Shown here: piece after piece, positions 33,905 through 47,700 of the stretch
How the letters are laid out: each line of letters opens with the position of its first letter
How positions within the stretch are numbered: position 1 is the first letter of the stretch
Source: HGM11368 sp051883415
Lineage (GTDB): Bacteria > Bacillota > Clostridia > Christensenellales > UBA3700
Direction of reading: 5' to 3'
Assembly (NCBI GenBank): GCA_051883415.1
Contig: JBJETR010000036.1
Location: 53,193-117,192, forward strand
Length of the DNA: 64,000 nt
Position numbers and translations under genes: made by a program
The notes under the pieces: model-generated
Told to the model about the DNA's origin: nothing
The model's database searches: none
What the model saw: only the letters and a program-made list of their open reading frames with translations

Positions 33905-33933
33905 CTCACTCTGCTATGTCAAATTAGAGTGAG
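33905..33933. repeat. 8-bp inverted repeat beside the DnaA boxes
   Basis: CTCACTCT at 33905-33912 and AGAGTGAG at 33926-33933 with a 13-base spacer, between the DnaA-box cluster and the hexosaminidase promoter. A protein-binding site is likely. Confidence 0.45.
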
Positions 33934-33963
33934 AATTTTGGCGAAAATTGGCAGTTTTGCCCC

Positions 33964-33993
33964 TTGACTTGCCCGCAAAAATCAATGTATAAT
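33964..33993 (+). promoter_or_regulatory. Promoter of the GH20 gene
   Basis: TTGACT (33964-33969), 18 bases, TATAAT (33988-33993). Transcription would start about ten bases before ATG 34010, leaving just room for AAAGGTGAG as ribosome binding site. Confidence 0.65.
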
Positions 33994-34009
33994 ATAAAAA
34001 AGGTGAGTT

Positions 34010-35674
34010 ATGATTAGAGTTGTTCCACTTCCTTACAAAATAATAGAAGGCAATGGCTACTTCCCTGTTCCTAAGGGAAGCGGTTTGACTTTGGACGACT
34101 TTGACCATTCCGAGAAGCTCGACTGGCTCGACTTTATCAAATCCGACAACCTCGTAATCGACAACGACAATAGCGAGTGCTACAAGTTGGATATCAAAGA
34201 AAATCGTGTCAAAATTTACGCACCGACCGCAGTGGGTGCTTTTTATGGTTTTATTACCCTGATGCAACTCAGCCACACATACGAGGGCAAAATACCTTGC
34301 ATGATAATAGAGGACAAACCGCTATATCGTTATCGTGGATTTTTGCTAGACGTAGCAAGGTACTTCTTCCCCGTCAAAGACGTCAAGAAGCTAGCGGATT
34401 TGCTTGCCATTCACAAAATCAACAAGTTGCACTTGCACCTCACCGACGACCAAGGCTGGCGTGTGGAAATCAAAAAGTATCCTCTACTTGCCACTCACGG
34501 AAGCGAGCGTAGCCGTACCAACTTCAATCTAAAAAAGCAAAGCGGCTTCTATACCCAAAACGAGATTAGAGAGATAGTAGCCTATTGCAAGACGAGAGGT
34601 ATAGAGGTTATCCCCGAGATAGATATGCCGGGGCACGTGCAATCTGCTCTCGCTTGCTATCCGTATCTCGGTTGCTTTGACCGCCTGCTTCCCGTTGCCA
34701 AAACTTGGGGCGCCAAACACGACGTTCTGTGTATGGGCAAAGAAAGCACTTATCGCTTTGTCTACGACGTAATCGACGAGATAGCCGAGCTATTTGACAG
34801 TCAATATATACATATCGGCGGTGACGAGGTGTATTTGACACGCACGGCACTTTGTCCGCATTGTCAGCAAAAAATGCAAGAATTGGGACTAGGAAGCGAA
34901 AAGCAACTCAAATATTACTTTATCAAAAAGATTTGCTCCTACGTACAATCTAAAGGCAAAACCCCTATCGTGTGGAACGTAGACGCACCTATAGACGAAA
35001 CGACGAGCAAAACGCTGTGGCAGGTGTGGGAGCCTACGCACGACGCCAAAGCCTTGGCAAGCGAGCTCAATCGAGGCAAATTCGTCATCAACAGCGACAG
35101 CACTCACCTCTACCTCGACTTCCCGTACGGCGTGACCAACTTAGAAAAGACCTACAACAATCCACCCGAGATAGAATACCTTGCTCCCGACCTTATGGCG
35201 GGCGTGGAATGTTGTCTGTGGACGGAATACGTGCCCGACCTCAAGAAGGCAATCTTCCTTACCTTGCCTAGACTAGGCGCAATATGCGAAAACATGTGGT
35301 CGCCTAAGGGCGTAAGACTGTGGGGCAACTTCAAAGCTCGCCTAGGTTGGTACTATAACTGCATGACAAATCTCGGTTTTGAGCCTGCACCTCTTGGCAG
35401 AACGATGCCTAACGCATATTACTCTCTCGTAGACGGTACCAAGTGGAATAGTAGGTGGATACATTGGGACGGCTTGCACAACACCATTGACAACGCCTTG
35501 CTGGCACGCAAAGTCAAAAAACAAGCCCGTGCAACAGAGCTTGCCAACCAACCGCCCAAGCAAGCGATAGCCCCTCAACCCGCCGTCGTAGCAGATAATA
35601 CCGAAACGACCGACGAGCCGACTGACGACGTCGAAACTACTACACACGTAGACGAAAATACAAATGAAGAATAA
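34010..35674 (+). CDS. Beta-N-acetylhexosaminidase, GH20 family, cytoplasmic
   Basis: A 554-residue GH20 enzyme. An N-terminal GH20b-like domain (about 1-95) precedes the TIM barrel: RGFLLDVARYF, HLHLTDDQGWR, EIDMPGH and HIGGDEVYLTR with the catalytic Asp-Glu pair, then WTEYVPD. No signal peptide is present, so it acts on imported beta-GlcNAc or GalNAc oligosaccharides, with chitobiose or wall fragments likely. The C-terminal 50 residues are low-complexity Pro/Thr/Glu/Asp (NTETTDEPTDDVETTTH). It is a single gene with its own promoter and terminator, on the plus strand facing the giant gene. Confidence 0.93.
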   Translation: MIRVVPLPYKIIEGNGYFPVPKGSGLTLDDFDHSEKLDWLDFIKSDNLVIDNDNSECYKLDIKENRVKIYAPTAVGAFYGFITLMQLSHTYEGKIPCMIIEDKPLYRYRGFLLDVARYFFPVKDVKKLADLLAIHKINKLHLHLTDDQGWRVEIKKYPLLATHGSERSRTNFNLKKQSGFYTQNEIREIVAYCKTRGIEVIPEIDMPGHVQSALACYPYLGCFDRLLPVAKTWGAKHDVLCMGKESTYRFVYDVIDEIAELFDSQYIHIGGDEVYLTRTALCPHCQQKMQELGLGSEKQLKYYFIKKICSYVQSKGKTPIVWNVDAPIDETTSKTLWQVWEPTHDAKALASELNRGKFVINSDSTHLYLDFPYGVTNLEKTYNNPPEIEYLAPDLMAGVECCLWTEYVPDLKKAIFLTLPRLGAICENMWSPKGVRLWGNFKARLGWYYNCMTNLGFEPAPLGRTMPNAYYSLVDGTKWNSRWIHWDGLHNTIDNALLARKVKKQARATELANQPPKQAIAPQPAVVADNTETTDEPTDDVETTTHVDENTNEE

Positions 35675-35690
35675 AAACATAACAATATAA

Positions 35691-35719
35691 ATACCGCCAA
35701 GACGTTTGGCGGTATTTTT
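35691..35719 (+). terminator. Rho-independent terminator of the GH20 gene
   Basis: ATACCGCCAA pairs with TTGGCGGTAT, loop GACGT-like, then TTTTTG. Confidence 0.9.
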
Positions 35720-35730
35720 GTCAAAAGATA

Positions 35731-35756
35731 GGCACCCGAATTTGATTTCGGGTGCC
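35731..35756 (-). terminator. Terminator of the giant surface-protein gene
   Basis: A perfect 10-bp stem, GGCACCCGAA and TTCGGGTGCC, loop of six, then TATCTTTTG on the minus strand. It begins 18 bases after the stop codon. Confidence 0.8.
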
Positions 35757-35774
35757 TTATTGCTTTGAAACAGG

Positions 35775-38700
35775 TTATTGTGTAACCGTTTGGGTGGTGT
35801 TGGACTTGGTAGGTCTAATGCCACCGTTGTCAATCCAAGACTTGCCACCTTCGAGCCATGGGCAGATATTGTACCAGCCCCAATACTCACGGAAGTTGTT
35901 GACGTCGATGCTGAGCGTACCTGCCGTAGAGTTGTAGTTGTAGGTAAGTTTTGCATTGTTGAGTACGTACTTGTCGAGGAAGTTAGTCACGCTACCAAAC
36001 TTGGTGAGTGTGTCAATAATATCGCTTGGCTTGAGGTAAGTGTCTTGCGCAATCGGATTTTTGCCTAACAAGGTGGTTACGGTTGTGGTCTTATTGCTTG
36101 GCGATTGTTTGTGTACTCTCACGAAGCTTTGTCCCGCGTTGTCAATGGTTACGCTACCCGTCGTTGCGGTGACTACTCTCATCTCTGTTGCCACGTCGGA
36201 TATCGTTCCCGTAGTGCTTATTGGCGATACTGTTACATTGTCCGACGTTGCAGTCGATACGATCATAACGTTGCCCATAACGAGGTTGGTTACGCTAGCT
36301 CCACTTGCCATACTTGCGAACAAGCCAACGTTGCTCTCTCCCTTAAGGATATAGTTGGTGAGCACGAATCCCGCTCCGTCTATGCTGCCTTCGAAGGCAA
36401 TTCCGTTGCCCCAATCGAACGGTGTGATGAGCGAAGACTTCATGTTGATATTGCCCGTCATCTTGTAGTTGAGTTTATGGTAATCGCTGTTGCCCGCCAC
36501 CTTGCCAATCATCAAGACGTCCTTGTAAGTTTCAAGTTTATACTTGTCGTCCGTATCATCTTTGAAGAAGTATCTCAGTTTGAGAACTTGAGCAGTAGGT
36601 TTGATGACGTAGTTGCTTCCCGTTACGTTTGTTCCGTTCTGACCATTTATGCTGCTTGGCAAATCAAGTTCTAGATATACCGTATTATTGTCGTGGTCAG
36701 CCGTATAATCGCTACCGTTTTTGCTTATTCCTTTACCTACCATAAGGTCAAGAATTACACTTCCCTTAATTTTTTCGCTTGCCGCACTTGTGGCGTTGGT
36801 CTTGAACGTATTGAACGCATTCTTTTGTGCCTCGGTCATCATCGTTGGCAACTCGAATTGTATCCAAGCGATGTTGCTCAACTCAATATTTGTGCTGAGA
36901 CTCGTGCTTCTAAAGCATTGTTCGAGGTCGCCCGTGTAGATTGCTTCGAATTCGGCAGGCTTGATAGTTGCCGCACTACTATCTGCAAGTACGTCAAAGT
37001 CGTTTGGCTCGGTCTTGTCGATATAGATATTGGTCAAACTTCCTACGGTGAGTCCGTTGGCAGTAAAGGTTACGTTGCCTGCATTGGCACCAATGGTCTT
37101 AGGTACGAAAAAGTAGCCCTTGGTGCTGTCAAAGTATCCGTCCCCGCTATCCGCTGCCTTGATTGCCGTCACGTTGTAAACCCAAGCGTTGGTGTAGTTG
37201 GCATTGCCTACGAGCGTAGCATCGTTGGTCGTTGCCTTGTCGTGGTCGATAAGTTGAGCAATAGCTCTCATCAACGAATTTTTGTTGATCGTGCTAAAGT
37301 CGGTGCTCGTCGTGAAGTAGCTCTCAACGCCGCCCGTCGTCGTTACGGAAATCTTGGTATAGCTGAAGGTCGTCTTTCCGTCAGCCTCGGTCTTGTGGTG
37401 TTGAGCAATGTAGTTGCCGTCCTTATCCACGAGCACGTTGCGGATTGGGTTGAGCGTGTTGGCAAAGCTTACCGACGAAGTGCCTACGTCACTTGCAGGA
37501 GTCTTACCTTCTACGTAAGTACCGAGCAGCGTTACGCTCTTGCCGTCTACCGTAGTAGTAAATTCACCGATAGAGGTGGTGTCGTAGTATTTGCTGAAGT
37601 TGGTTGGCAAATCAGATTGCTTAGGATAGATAATGAGGATTGCACCTGCAACGGTTGCACCGTCGTCTATCTTAGCAACCACCGCAGTACGGTTGGTGGT
37701 ATCGTAGTTGATATCGTCGGTGGTAACGTCACCCGTCAACTCAACTACTATGTTGTCGTAGTAGCCTGCGTCTACGCCCGATACGCTGACGCTAGTCACT
37801 TTGCCGTCTACGGTAATGTTTACTTCGTGCGAGATTTGTCCGCCCGTGTATTCTACCTCTTTGATGATAGAGCCGCTTGCCGCAATCTCTTGGCTACCTC
37901 TAATACCTATTGCCGGACGGAACATGGTTACGTCTACCGTGATAAAGCTCATATCCGTCTTGCTTTGTCCGTCTAGCGTGTATCCGTTCGCCTCGATAAC
38001 GGTGCCGATTGGCATAAACGCTACGTATCTGTTGAGCGACAAGTTGATGTGTCCGCCACCTGCGACCTCCGTCTGATAGCTATGCGAGTATGCTTCCCAG
38101 ATAAATCTGTTGCGAGGAGCAAGCGTCTCGATTGCAAGAGCTACGGTATCGTTGGTTGCAATAGTGCCGTAGGTTTGATACATCGTCTTATCTCTCTCGT
38201 CTGCTCCGTTTGTGTACTTGTTGTGCTCGTTGCCACCCGTCTTACCCGTAGTGGTGAAGTAGTACTCGATGAAGCCTTCGGTGTGAGGTGTGAGCAATTC
38301 GAGTTTGCCGTTGGCTTTTGCACCCGTTGCCGTAGTGTTGACGGTGTAGAGATTGGTTATGCCCGATACACCCAAAGCCGAGCCAATCATATCGATTACG
38401 CCGTTGAAGGTGCAGCCGCTTTGGGTAGCAACCAAGGTCTTGCCCGTCGTGCTCTTGCCGTTGTATGCTCTTACGCTTACGTTGGTGAAGGTTACGTTAG
38501 TTGCGCTACCTGCAAGTCCGCCGAAGTTGGTGTCGTTTACGCTTGCGTTGAAGATAACGGTTGCGTTAGTCATACTTCCGCTTGCCGTGCCTGCTAGACC
38601 GCCGATATGCTCTACTACTACTTCTTCGTCAAAGGTAGGCGTGTTGATGATATCGAGCGAAACGTTGGTCATATTGCCCGCCATATTGCCGACTACAAGA

Positions 38701-41700
38701 CCTATCGTATTTGCACCCAAAGTTTGTACACTCGTAAACTTGAAGTTGACGTCTTGGATAGTTCCGCCGAGGCTTGCGATAAACGCACCGCCGTTGGTTC
38801 CGTCGCTATTGAGACCGCCTGCGAGTTGGATGCTATATCCGTTGCCATACAAAGTACCTGTGTAGTTGATTGCACTTTCGAGAGCGGAAGCATCCCAACC
38901 GTAAATATTGCCTGTGAGGTGAATATCGGCATTAGCTTTAAGTGCCGTTGCCAACTCCTCTGCACTAGCCACAGCCGTGCCCGTTGTGATTGCCGCACCG
39001 CTCATTTGTCCGTCGGCAAGTTCACTCGAGGTGAGTGCAAGGTTGGTGGAATATCCGTCGGTCGCGCCTGCCACCGCAAAGACGTATCTGTCGGTGTAGG
39101 TTGCCGCATCAAGAGTTCCCTTAGCAAGATAGGTGAAGGTAATCGTGTAGGTGACGTATCCGAGTGCGTCGGTTGACTTAACAAATCTTGGAGTATCATT
39201 GATTTCGGCAGCAGTTGCCTTCTCGAAGGAAGCAAAGCTATTGACGGAAATCTTGAGTACGTCTGCAAGTACCGCCTTGTCAACGGTATTATTTTCTTTG
39301 TCATAGTTATTGTTGATGAACTGCATACCTGCCAAGCCCGTAATAGCCACTTCTATCTCTGCCGAAGTGCCGTCGTAACGTCTCTCAGCCACAACAATAT
39401 TGCTTGGATTGATAGTGAGCTTGAAGGTAGTTGTTCCAACAACCACGTAGTTGCCTTTTGCAGTTTCTCTATCTAGTCCCGTTCCCTCATTGTACAAGGT
39501 GCTATTGAAGCCGTCCGCCGTTGGATCGAGCACTACGTCAAGCACGTTTAAGGTCGTATTCTCCAACGTGTGAACGCCTGCTCTTGCATACTCTCCTGCT
39601 ATTGAAGTATTGCCAATCAATACTTGCTCGCCTGCAATACCTGCATTGACTAGGTAGCTTACGGTACCGTCAAAGTTCTTCTCGACTTCCGTTTCGGCAT
39701 CAAGCGTAATAGGCAAGATTTTGAATACTTTGTCCGTAGTGCTGACAATATACACGTTGTACCAAGCGCCTTCTTTCAACTTGTAGTTCTTGGTGCTAAA
39801 TCCGCTAACTTGGTATTTTAATGCATATTCGCCCGCATTGATAGCACTTCCTGCAACTAGTTGTACTGCAGTAATAGTTAGAGTGCTCGAAACATCAACA
39901 CTTTCTCCTACGTTGCTAATCGCATAAGAATAGATGCCGTTGTCCTGTACAACCTTCAGATCTGTTGTGTCTTCTTTTCCACTAATACCGTCTTTGCCAT
40001 TGTATTGTCTATTGATTTCGTTGGCATACAACGTCACGTTGCTTTCGTCCAAAACGTATTGATTGATTGTGAAGGTGCCGAGCAACAAGTTGGCATTTTT
40101 CAACTCATAGTTAGAACTTACGTCAGTCGATCCGTTCATTGCACTAACCAAACTTATAGTAATCTCATAAGTTCCTGCATCTTTTGCCGTCGAACTTCCT
40201 GTAAAGGCAATGCTAAACGTCAAGACGTCGCCTTCCATAATACCGTTGGCAGTGCTACCCGTAATCGTCTGCGAATTATTATTGTTGTTGAAGGTGATGA
40301 CAGCACTAAATTTGCTGATATTATACGTGTAGTTGTACAAATAACGGAATGCATTTGTATCGCTAATCGAATAAGCAACACCTTTCTCGTTGATCAGCTT
40401 GATTTCCGTAATTCTTACTTCCGCACTAGAATCGTTTGGTCCTCCAATGGTGATTGGGGTGATATAGCCGATATTGGATAGCTTGATATACTTGAGCCCA
40501 TCGACTATCTCCAAAGTCGCATTAGAAGGAAGTCCACCCACTTCGTTGGTGCCGATATAATAGTTGGCGGCATTGGAAGCCTCTCCATCGGCATTGACTA
40601 GTCTATAATATACCGTATCTCCCAATTTGGTAGAAGTATATTCTTCGTATCGTAGATAAATTGACATCGAAGTACCGGTAGGTGTAACTTGATTGCTCTC
40701 ATATTTACCACTTGGTCTAAGATAAGTATCTTGACCTACCAACTTGCTACCTTCTACCGAACTAATCGTTTCTATTGTTTTGTTGGCTTGAGCGTTGGTG
40801 GTAAATACCATAATATCCGTACCATCGTACATCTTGGTCATTTTGGTTATTGCGACGTGTGCAGGGGTAATAATACCAATTCCTTGTACCAAAATACCTT
40901 GTGCGCTTCCCGTGCCTGCGATTGTGTAGTTGGTGTTTTCGATATAATAAGCCCTCAAGCCACTCGTAGTCACACCCTCAACGGTATCGCTATAAACGAA
41001 TGACGTTGCCTTGAAGTATACGTCTCCGAACTTACCATCTGCGGTTTCAACAATATCTTTGACGCTAAATCTTCCGCCTGCGGTGATGATAGCATTATAA
41101 ATATCATCAAAATTATCGCTACCAACAATTCCTTCGTTGCTTACACTAATAACTGTGCTTGCATTAAACGCATCGGTTCCATCGTATGGTTTGTATACTT
41201 CCGTAGCCGTCAACGCCTTAGGCAAGATGAAGAATACCTCGTTGCCGTTGTTGGCTTGCTTGGTAATTGACGTGCTTTCCATATAATAGTTGACGGAATC
41301 GATATAGTTGGTATCTATAACAACGCTTGCTTTGTAACCGCCAACGTTGTGAGGCGTCGTTTCGGTGCCGTCTTTATCATAATACTTGATACCGGATGCA
41401 CCACCGGAACCGCTACCCTTAGCGCTACGTCCTGTGTAGAAGTCTATAACCTCAAAGGTAAAGCCCTCCGCCGTTTCCGGATTTTGGTCTAGACCAGTAT
41501 ATGGCACAGCAAGCGGAGAGATGCTGATTTTTATACTGTCTTCGTTGACGAGCTGCTGGTTGATTATCAACGTACCGATAGTAGCGTTGCTACCCCATTC
41601 GTAGTTGGCAGCATTCAAAGTCTTGACTTGGAGATTATAAGTCTTTGCATCTCCGATACTGTCGCCTAGGTTGGAAGTAATTACAACGCTATCCGTAGTG

Positions 41701-44700
41701 TCATCATCTCTAATCAATCCGTCATTATATTTATCGAGGTCAGCGATAACGGATACGATTGAAAATTCATACGTGTGTCCGTTGGCATAAGTAAAGGTAG
41801 CAGTATTGTTGGTGCTATTGATTGGCAACCACTTAACTTCCTTGTCACTTTCTTCATATCCATTGTAACCGCTTACCAACAACGAGATTGCTCCGTTTTC
41901 AATCCTATACTTCTTGATGATACCCACGCCCTCTACTGCGATATAATCGTTGCCGGCATCAGTACCTACTACGTAGTAGTTGGTGGATTTGCCGCCTGCA
42001 TCGAGTGCGATTGCATAGGAGACGGTGCCCGTCGAAGTCGCTACGCCCATTGGTTTCGTCAAGAAGTTGACTACCCTCTTAGAAGTCGCGTCGGCAATGC
42101 TACCGTTAGAGTTGTGCGTAGACATATGGCTTTCATACGTTGCACTGAGTGCAGCCGTCTCGCTACCGTTGTATTTGAACTGTGCCGTAGTAGTATCGGT
42201 AGTGCCGTCGTAAGTCTTGGTCACTGTTGCGTTGGTGAGGAGCGCAGGCGTGATATAGTACTTGCTGCGATTCGCTTCTTTATCAAATTCAGTCGTACCT
42301 ATCAAATATATCTTCATACCGCTCAAAGTATATCCCGCAGTGTCGAAGTTGTCGGAAGCACCCGTCACAGACGCTGCAAAGAGATAGTATGCGCCTATAT
42401 ACACACCATCGGTAGGGGTAATAGGTGCTTGAGGCGTGCCGTTCTCCTCCTTGCTAAAGGCGAGCGAAGCAATGGCAAAGGTATGACCGTTGTTGAAAGT
42501 GGTATTGTCGAAGTATACCACTGTGTCGCCCGTGTTGTCATACTTGTCGACGATACCGATTTTATATTCTTTACCGCTTGCGGTCGGATTGTCGAAGCCC
42601 GTCAGACCGTATTCCCCGTCAAAACTATTCATAAATACGGAGATATTGTTGGCAGAATCGACTTTTTGTTTGTCAATTACGAAGTTGACGTCGATAGTGC
42701 CGTTGGTAAAGTAGTTGGTTCCTCTAAGCGCAATCTTGATAGTGTAAGTGCCTGCGTCTTGAGCCCAACCGTCTTCTCCTATCTCTACACTGTTCTTGAA
42801 CATTTGAACTTCGATTGCAAAGCTTTCCGCTGTCGCAAGTTCAGCTTCAATGGTTTGATACAAAGTCACTGCCCATTTGTCGTCGAGCGTACCACTAAAA
42901 GTAGCATCCTTCATAACTATGCTACCAATAATAGCCGACTTGAGATATTGGTATAGCGAAGAATATTCTACGCTATTTGCCGTAGGATATATCTCTATCT
43001 CGCTGTTGGTAGGGCTTTGAATCATCTTGACGGAGCCAAGGTCTGTCTTGGTAAACTCTCTCTTGGTGATGTCACCCGTAAAGGATGCGTCCTTAGCGAT
43101 GCAGTAGTTGCCGTTGGTGGTCAAAACGTAGTAGGTTTCGCCGTTGACAAGCGGCAATTCGCTAGTCTTGACTACGACTTTCTTACCGTTACCTGCATTG
43201 CAATCTTCAAATTCTCCCACGAACGTAACTTCTTCGTTGTTGATGGTGTCCGCAGTGTTGACCTTGCCGTTCAAAGTCTTAGTACCGTCGTAAACCTTGT
43301 TGAGCACGGTGATGGACACTTGTTTAGGAATGATATAAGCCACGCCGTCGACGGTATTGCTGTCGCCGATGTGATAGTTGGTGAACGTCGTGGACACGTT
43401 GGCTTCACCCTCGCCCTCGGCAGGGGTGGTGGTGGAAGTTTGGATAATATTGAGCGTGGACTTAGAGGTAGTTCCCGTTGGATAGTAAGCAAACTCTTTA
43501 GTAACGAATACCAACTTTCTATTACCTGCATTAGCACTGTCGAAGGTTGCGCTGACAACCTTACCATCATCAAATGTGATTTCTTTAGATCCATCAAGGA
43601 ACTTGATAACTATATCACCTGTGAGAGTGTTGTTGCCATCGTAGGTCTTATAAGCGGTATCGAGAGTTGCCTTCATCGGAATAATTGCGAACTCCGTCGG
43701 AGCCGTCTTAGCAGCGTCTATGTAGACGTCTGCGTTGTCGATTGCACTAAAGCTGTAGTTGTTGCCTTCCGCACTGCCGTTGACGGATACTTTGACGTTA
43801 TATATACCTACTTCAGTCTGCGTAGTAGCAAAGGCAGTTGTGGCATTGCCTACCGTCAAGCCGTTTTCTTTGATTCCACCCGAGATGATGACTTCTCTAT
43901 CGTCGTCATCTTTAGCGTAAATCTTGAAGTTAGCTTCCGCCTTATCGTAGGTCAATTGTGCACCCGTATAGGTGGTTGCGAAGTGATTGCCCACAACGTA
44001 CACCGTTTCGATTGGTTGAGGATCAATCTTGAACGTGGTCGTGTTGGAATACTGCTCCGCACCCGTGTCAACCATAAAGTTGTCGTATGGCGTTGCACTC
44101 ACGGACAACAAGGATATCTTATACGTTTCTACGCCGACGTCGTTAATTCCGCTGATGTCGGCATGCGTGCCGTCGGTAGACTTGTAGATGCCAAGAGTTA
44201 CGGTCACGGTATCGCCGTAAGCGTTGAAGAGGTCGAACGTACCCGTTGCGACGTAGGTCGCCGTGTAATAATATTGGAACGGAGAAGCGGTGCTTGGAGT
44301 GCCCTTCCAAGTTTGAGTAACCGTCACGCCCGTGATTTCGTCGCCCGTGATAGCGTACTTGTTGATGACGCCAACGTTTATCATTGCAACGTCGCCGTCT
44401 ACGACTGCGCCAGGGTTAGCAACGTAATAGTTGGTGCCCTTGAAGATTCTCACAACTACTTTGCCACCTGCGTTGTAGTACTCAAAGATCTCCACGTCAA
44501 TCTTTACGGCTTTATCCGTACCTGCATTCTTGTCTGCGTAAGTACCGTTGACGGCAATACTTGCAGGGTTGGTGACGATAGTCGTTGCCGCCGTAAAGTC
44601 TACAGTGCCGTCGTAGGTCTTGGTTACGCTGTCGAGTGTTGCACTAGCAGGAGTGATATACAAAGCCTTAGCTCCCGCAGGGGTTACGACCACGTTGATA

Positions 44701-47700
44701 GCGGTAGTCGAACCTACGTCGTAGTTGTCGTTGCCGTCAAGGCTTACATTACCGTAGACGATAGCAATATCGTATCCGCCGATAGGGCTCGTAGAAGTAG
44801 CCGAGGTGCTAAATCCGCTTACCGTAAAGGTGGCGCCGTCGACGTCCACATTCGAAATATTATCCTTTGCCGAGCCTGTTGCTCCGCCAATGGTGGTAGG
44901 GATAGTATTGCCGTAAACCACGTTGATAGGATTGATGGTTATGGTGACGTTATTCAAAATCTGCGGTTTGATTGTAAGCTTAGCGCTTAAGGTGCCCTTG
45001 AACTCGTAGTTGCCTGCATCTGCACCCGACAGACCGTTGAACGTTAGGTTGTAGGTTCCCGCATCATACTTGCCAAGGCTATCGTCGGTGATATCTACGC
45101 CAACCGTATCCCCGCTTATTACGCCACTGAGGGTTGCACTGTAAGAATAAGTCGCAGTCGAATAGTATTCGAAGTTGCCCGGAGCTTCGGCGGTCTTGCT
45201 TTCTCCGCTACCCTCTTGAGTAATGCTAACCGCACCGTCTATGGTCACTTCCTTAGGCGTAATCACGCCGACTTGCAAGGTCGCATAGCCGCCCGTTACG
45301 GTTGCGTCAAGATAGTAGTTGGACATCGTTGTCGCATTGCCTGTAGCGATGACGTACTTGGTCTGCTGAGCACCCGTATTATCGTAGTAGGTAAAGGTGA
45401 TGACCTTGATATTGACGTTGCCCATTGCTATAGTCTTGTAGCCTTGTACGTTCTTGCTTTCGTAAGAGCCCACGAAAGCATTGCCCAAAGGCGACTCGTT
45501 GTCATCAGCGTCCTTGAAGGTCGTGCTTGCCGTAAAGTTTTGGTTGCCGTCGTATTCCTTTTCTACACTGCCCAGCGTCGTCTCGAGAGGCAAGATGTAG
45601 AGAGCCTTAGCGTCATCGATAACGTTGCCGTTGTTGTCAACTACCGATACGGTGTAAGTTGGACTTGCCGCCAACGTGTAGTTGTCGTTGCCCGCCATAG
45701 TAATAGCTCTAATGCTGAGATTGTATCCGCCGATAGGGCTGGTCTTGGTGACTGCATTGCTGCTATCGTCAACCCATTGATATGCGCTGATACTAAATAC
45801 CAATCCGCTTATTTCTCCACCCGTAACGTTGTCCTTAGCGCTCCAACCATTAGCTGTAGCGACAGCACTATCTGCTTCGCCATAGTTGACGTTGGCAGGT
45901 TTTACCGTTATAGCGACGCTACTTACTACTTGTTGAGCAATCGTCATTGTTACGCCCAAATCCAATTCAGCAGGTGGAGTTGTCCACTCGTAGTTGCCGG
46001 CATCGGCGCCGTCAAGTCTTTCCGCCTTGATTGCGTAAGTGCCTTTGTTGCAATTGTAACCGTCACCATTTGAGGTCGAGCCTGTTCCGTTGACACTAAG
46101 GACTGCAGTCAAATCGTCCTCATCACGAGGCTTGTTGTTTATTATTGCACTGACAACGTATATTGCCCCGGCGAAGTAGGTAAATCCAAGAGCCTTGCCC
46201 GTTTGACTTGCTTTTTCAGTATCACCGTTCTTTTGAACTACGGATACGCTAAAGTCTGTTGCCGACAAAATATATGGAGTAATCGTACCTGAAGAAGTAC
46301 CACTCTCAACGTAATAGTTGCTTGCACAATCGGTACCTGTCGTCTTGCTATCTTTATCTTGCAATAGATTGTAAACCTTGCCGCCGTGATCGATACTAGA
46401 GGTACTTGCCCAATTAATAGTCTTACTACCTGCATTTCTATTATCAAAGGTGCCGACCGGCTTTAGCCTTGCATTGTTGACAGAACCTTTTGTAGTCATG
46501 GTATTATAGATATCATCGGTGATGGTATCTGTTCCGTCATACATCTTGGTTATGCCCTCGAAGGTAACCGCCTGAGGCAAAATCATACCTTTAGCATTGT
46601 TGCTCTCTATCCAATAGTTTTCGCCACCGACTATCTTGTTGTAAGTCTTGCCATCTACTGCGTTGTTGCTATTAGCAAGAGTAAGTGAAATGCCCACTCC
46701 GTCAACCTTGACGTCTACTCCGTTGAAGGTAATGGTAGGCGAAATGCTATCTCCGCTTACAATACCGGTTAGATAACTGGTTGCAGCAGCACTGCCCGTA
46801 TATTCGTTAGAGTTGTTATAGGTCTTGAATATAGTTTCTTTGAGATCTCCGCTTTTGCTCCAAGTCAACTGCTTAGGCACGATATAACCTACACCACTAT
46901 AAGACGTAGCCGTTAGAGCATAGTTGCTAACTTCCGAGGTTGCGAAGTATCTGGTCTTATATGTTGTACTCAAATTACTGCCACTTGGATAGGTAAAGGC
47001 ATTGTTAGCCTTAACGTTGACGGCAATTGCCGATCCGTACGTAGCGTCGGCGCTGGCGAATTCCGCAAAGTCCACAAGAGTGCTAATACCCAAATCCGTA
47101 TACGTAACACTAGCGTTTGGAGTGCTAAAGCTTGGCGCACCGAACGTTAATTCCATTTGCGAGTAATTGGTGTCGCTTAGTGTTGTAGTTACGACAGACG
47201 ACTTGAACTTTTTATCCCCGTCATATACCTTCTTGGCTTTGGTTATCGCAACCGTTTGAGGTATGATTACGCCTATACCCGTAAACGTACATACGTTGTT
47301 GCTATAACTGCTGTAGTTGTCAAAGCCATAGTTGTAATTGACAAGTGCATAAACATCCTTGTTGTTGACGTAGTCGTGTATGGTCCTAACGTCGAGTTTT
47401 AGGTCATTGTATTTGCCTCCGCTAAACATAACGTTGGCACTACCAAATTCTGCACTAGGTTGCAAGGTTACACCAAGACTATGACTGATTACCGCAGTAG
47501 AATAGCCGGAGGTTTGACTGTACTTAATTTCATTATTGCCGTCGTACTCTTTGGCAATATAGTTGAGGGTGCCCATTTCAGGCAAAATGGTACCTATACC
47601 TTCGACGGTCAAGATCGTTCCGCTTAGCGAAGTTTTGTTGAGTGTTGCCGCCTTGTTATGCTCCCAATTATCTTCATTAGATGCTCTTAAGCCTTGACCT

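Noticed and set aside
43017..44990. A 657-codon open frame on the plus strand inside the giant gene
   Set aside because: It is antisense to the intact giant ORF, has improbable composition (Val/Cys/Arg/His rich) and no ribosome binding site. It reflects codon bias of the repeat protein.
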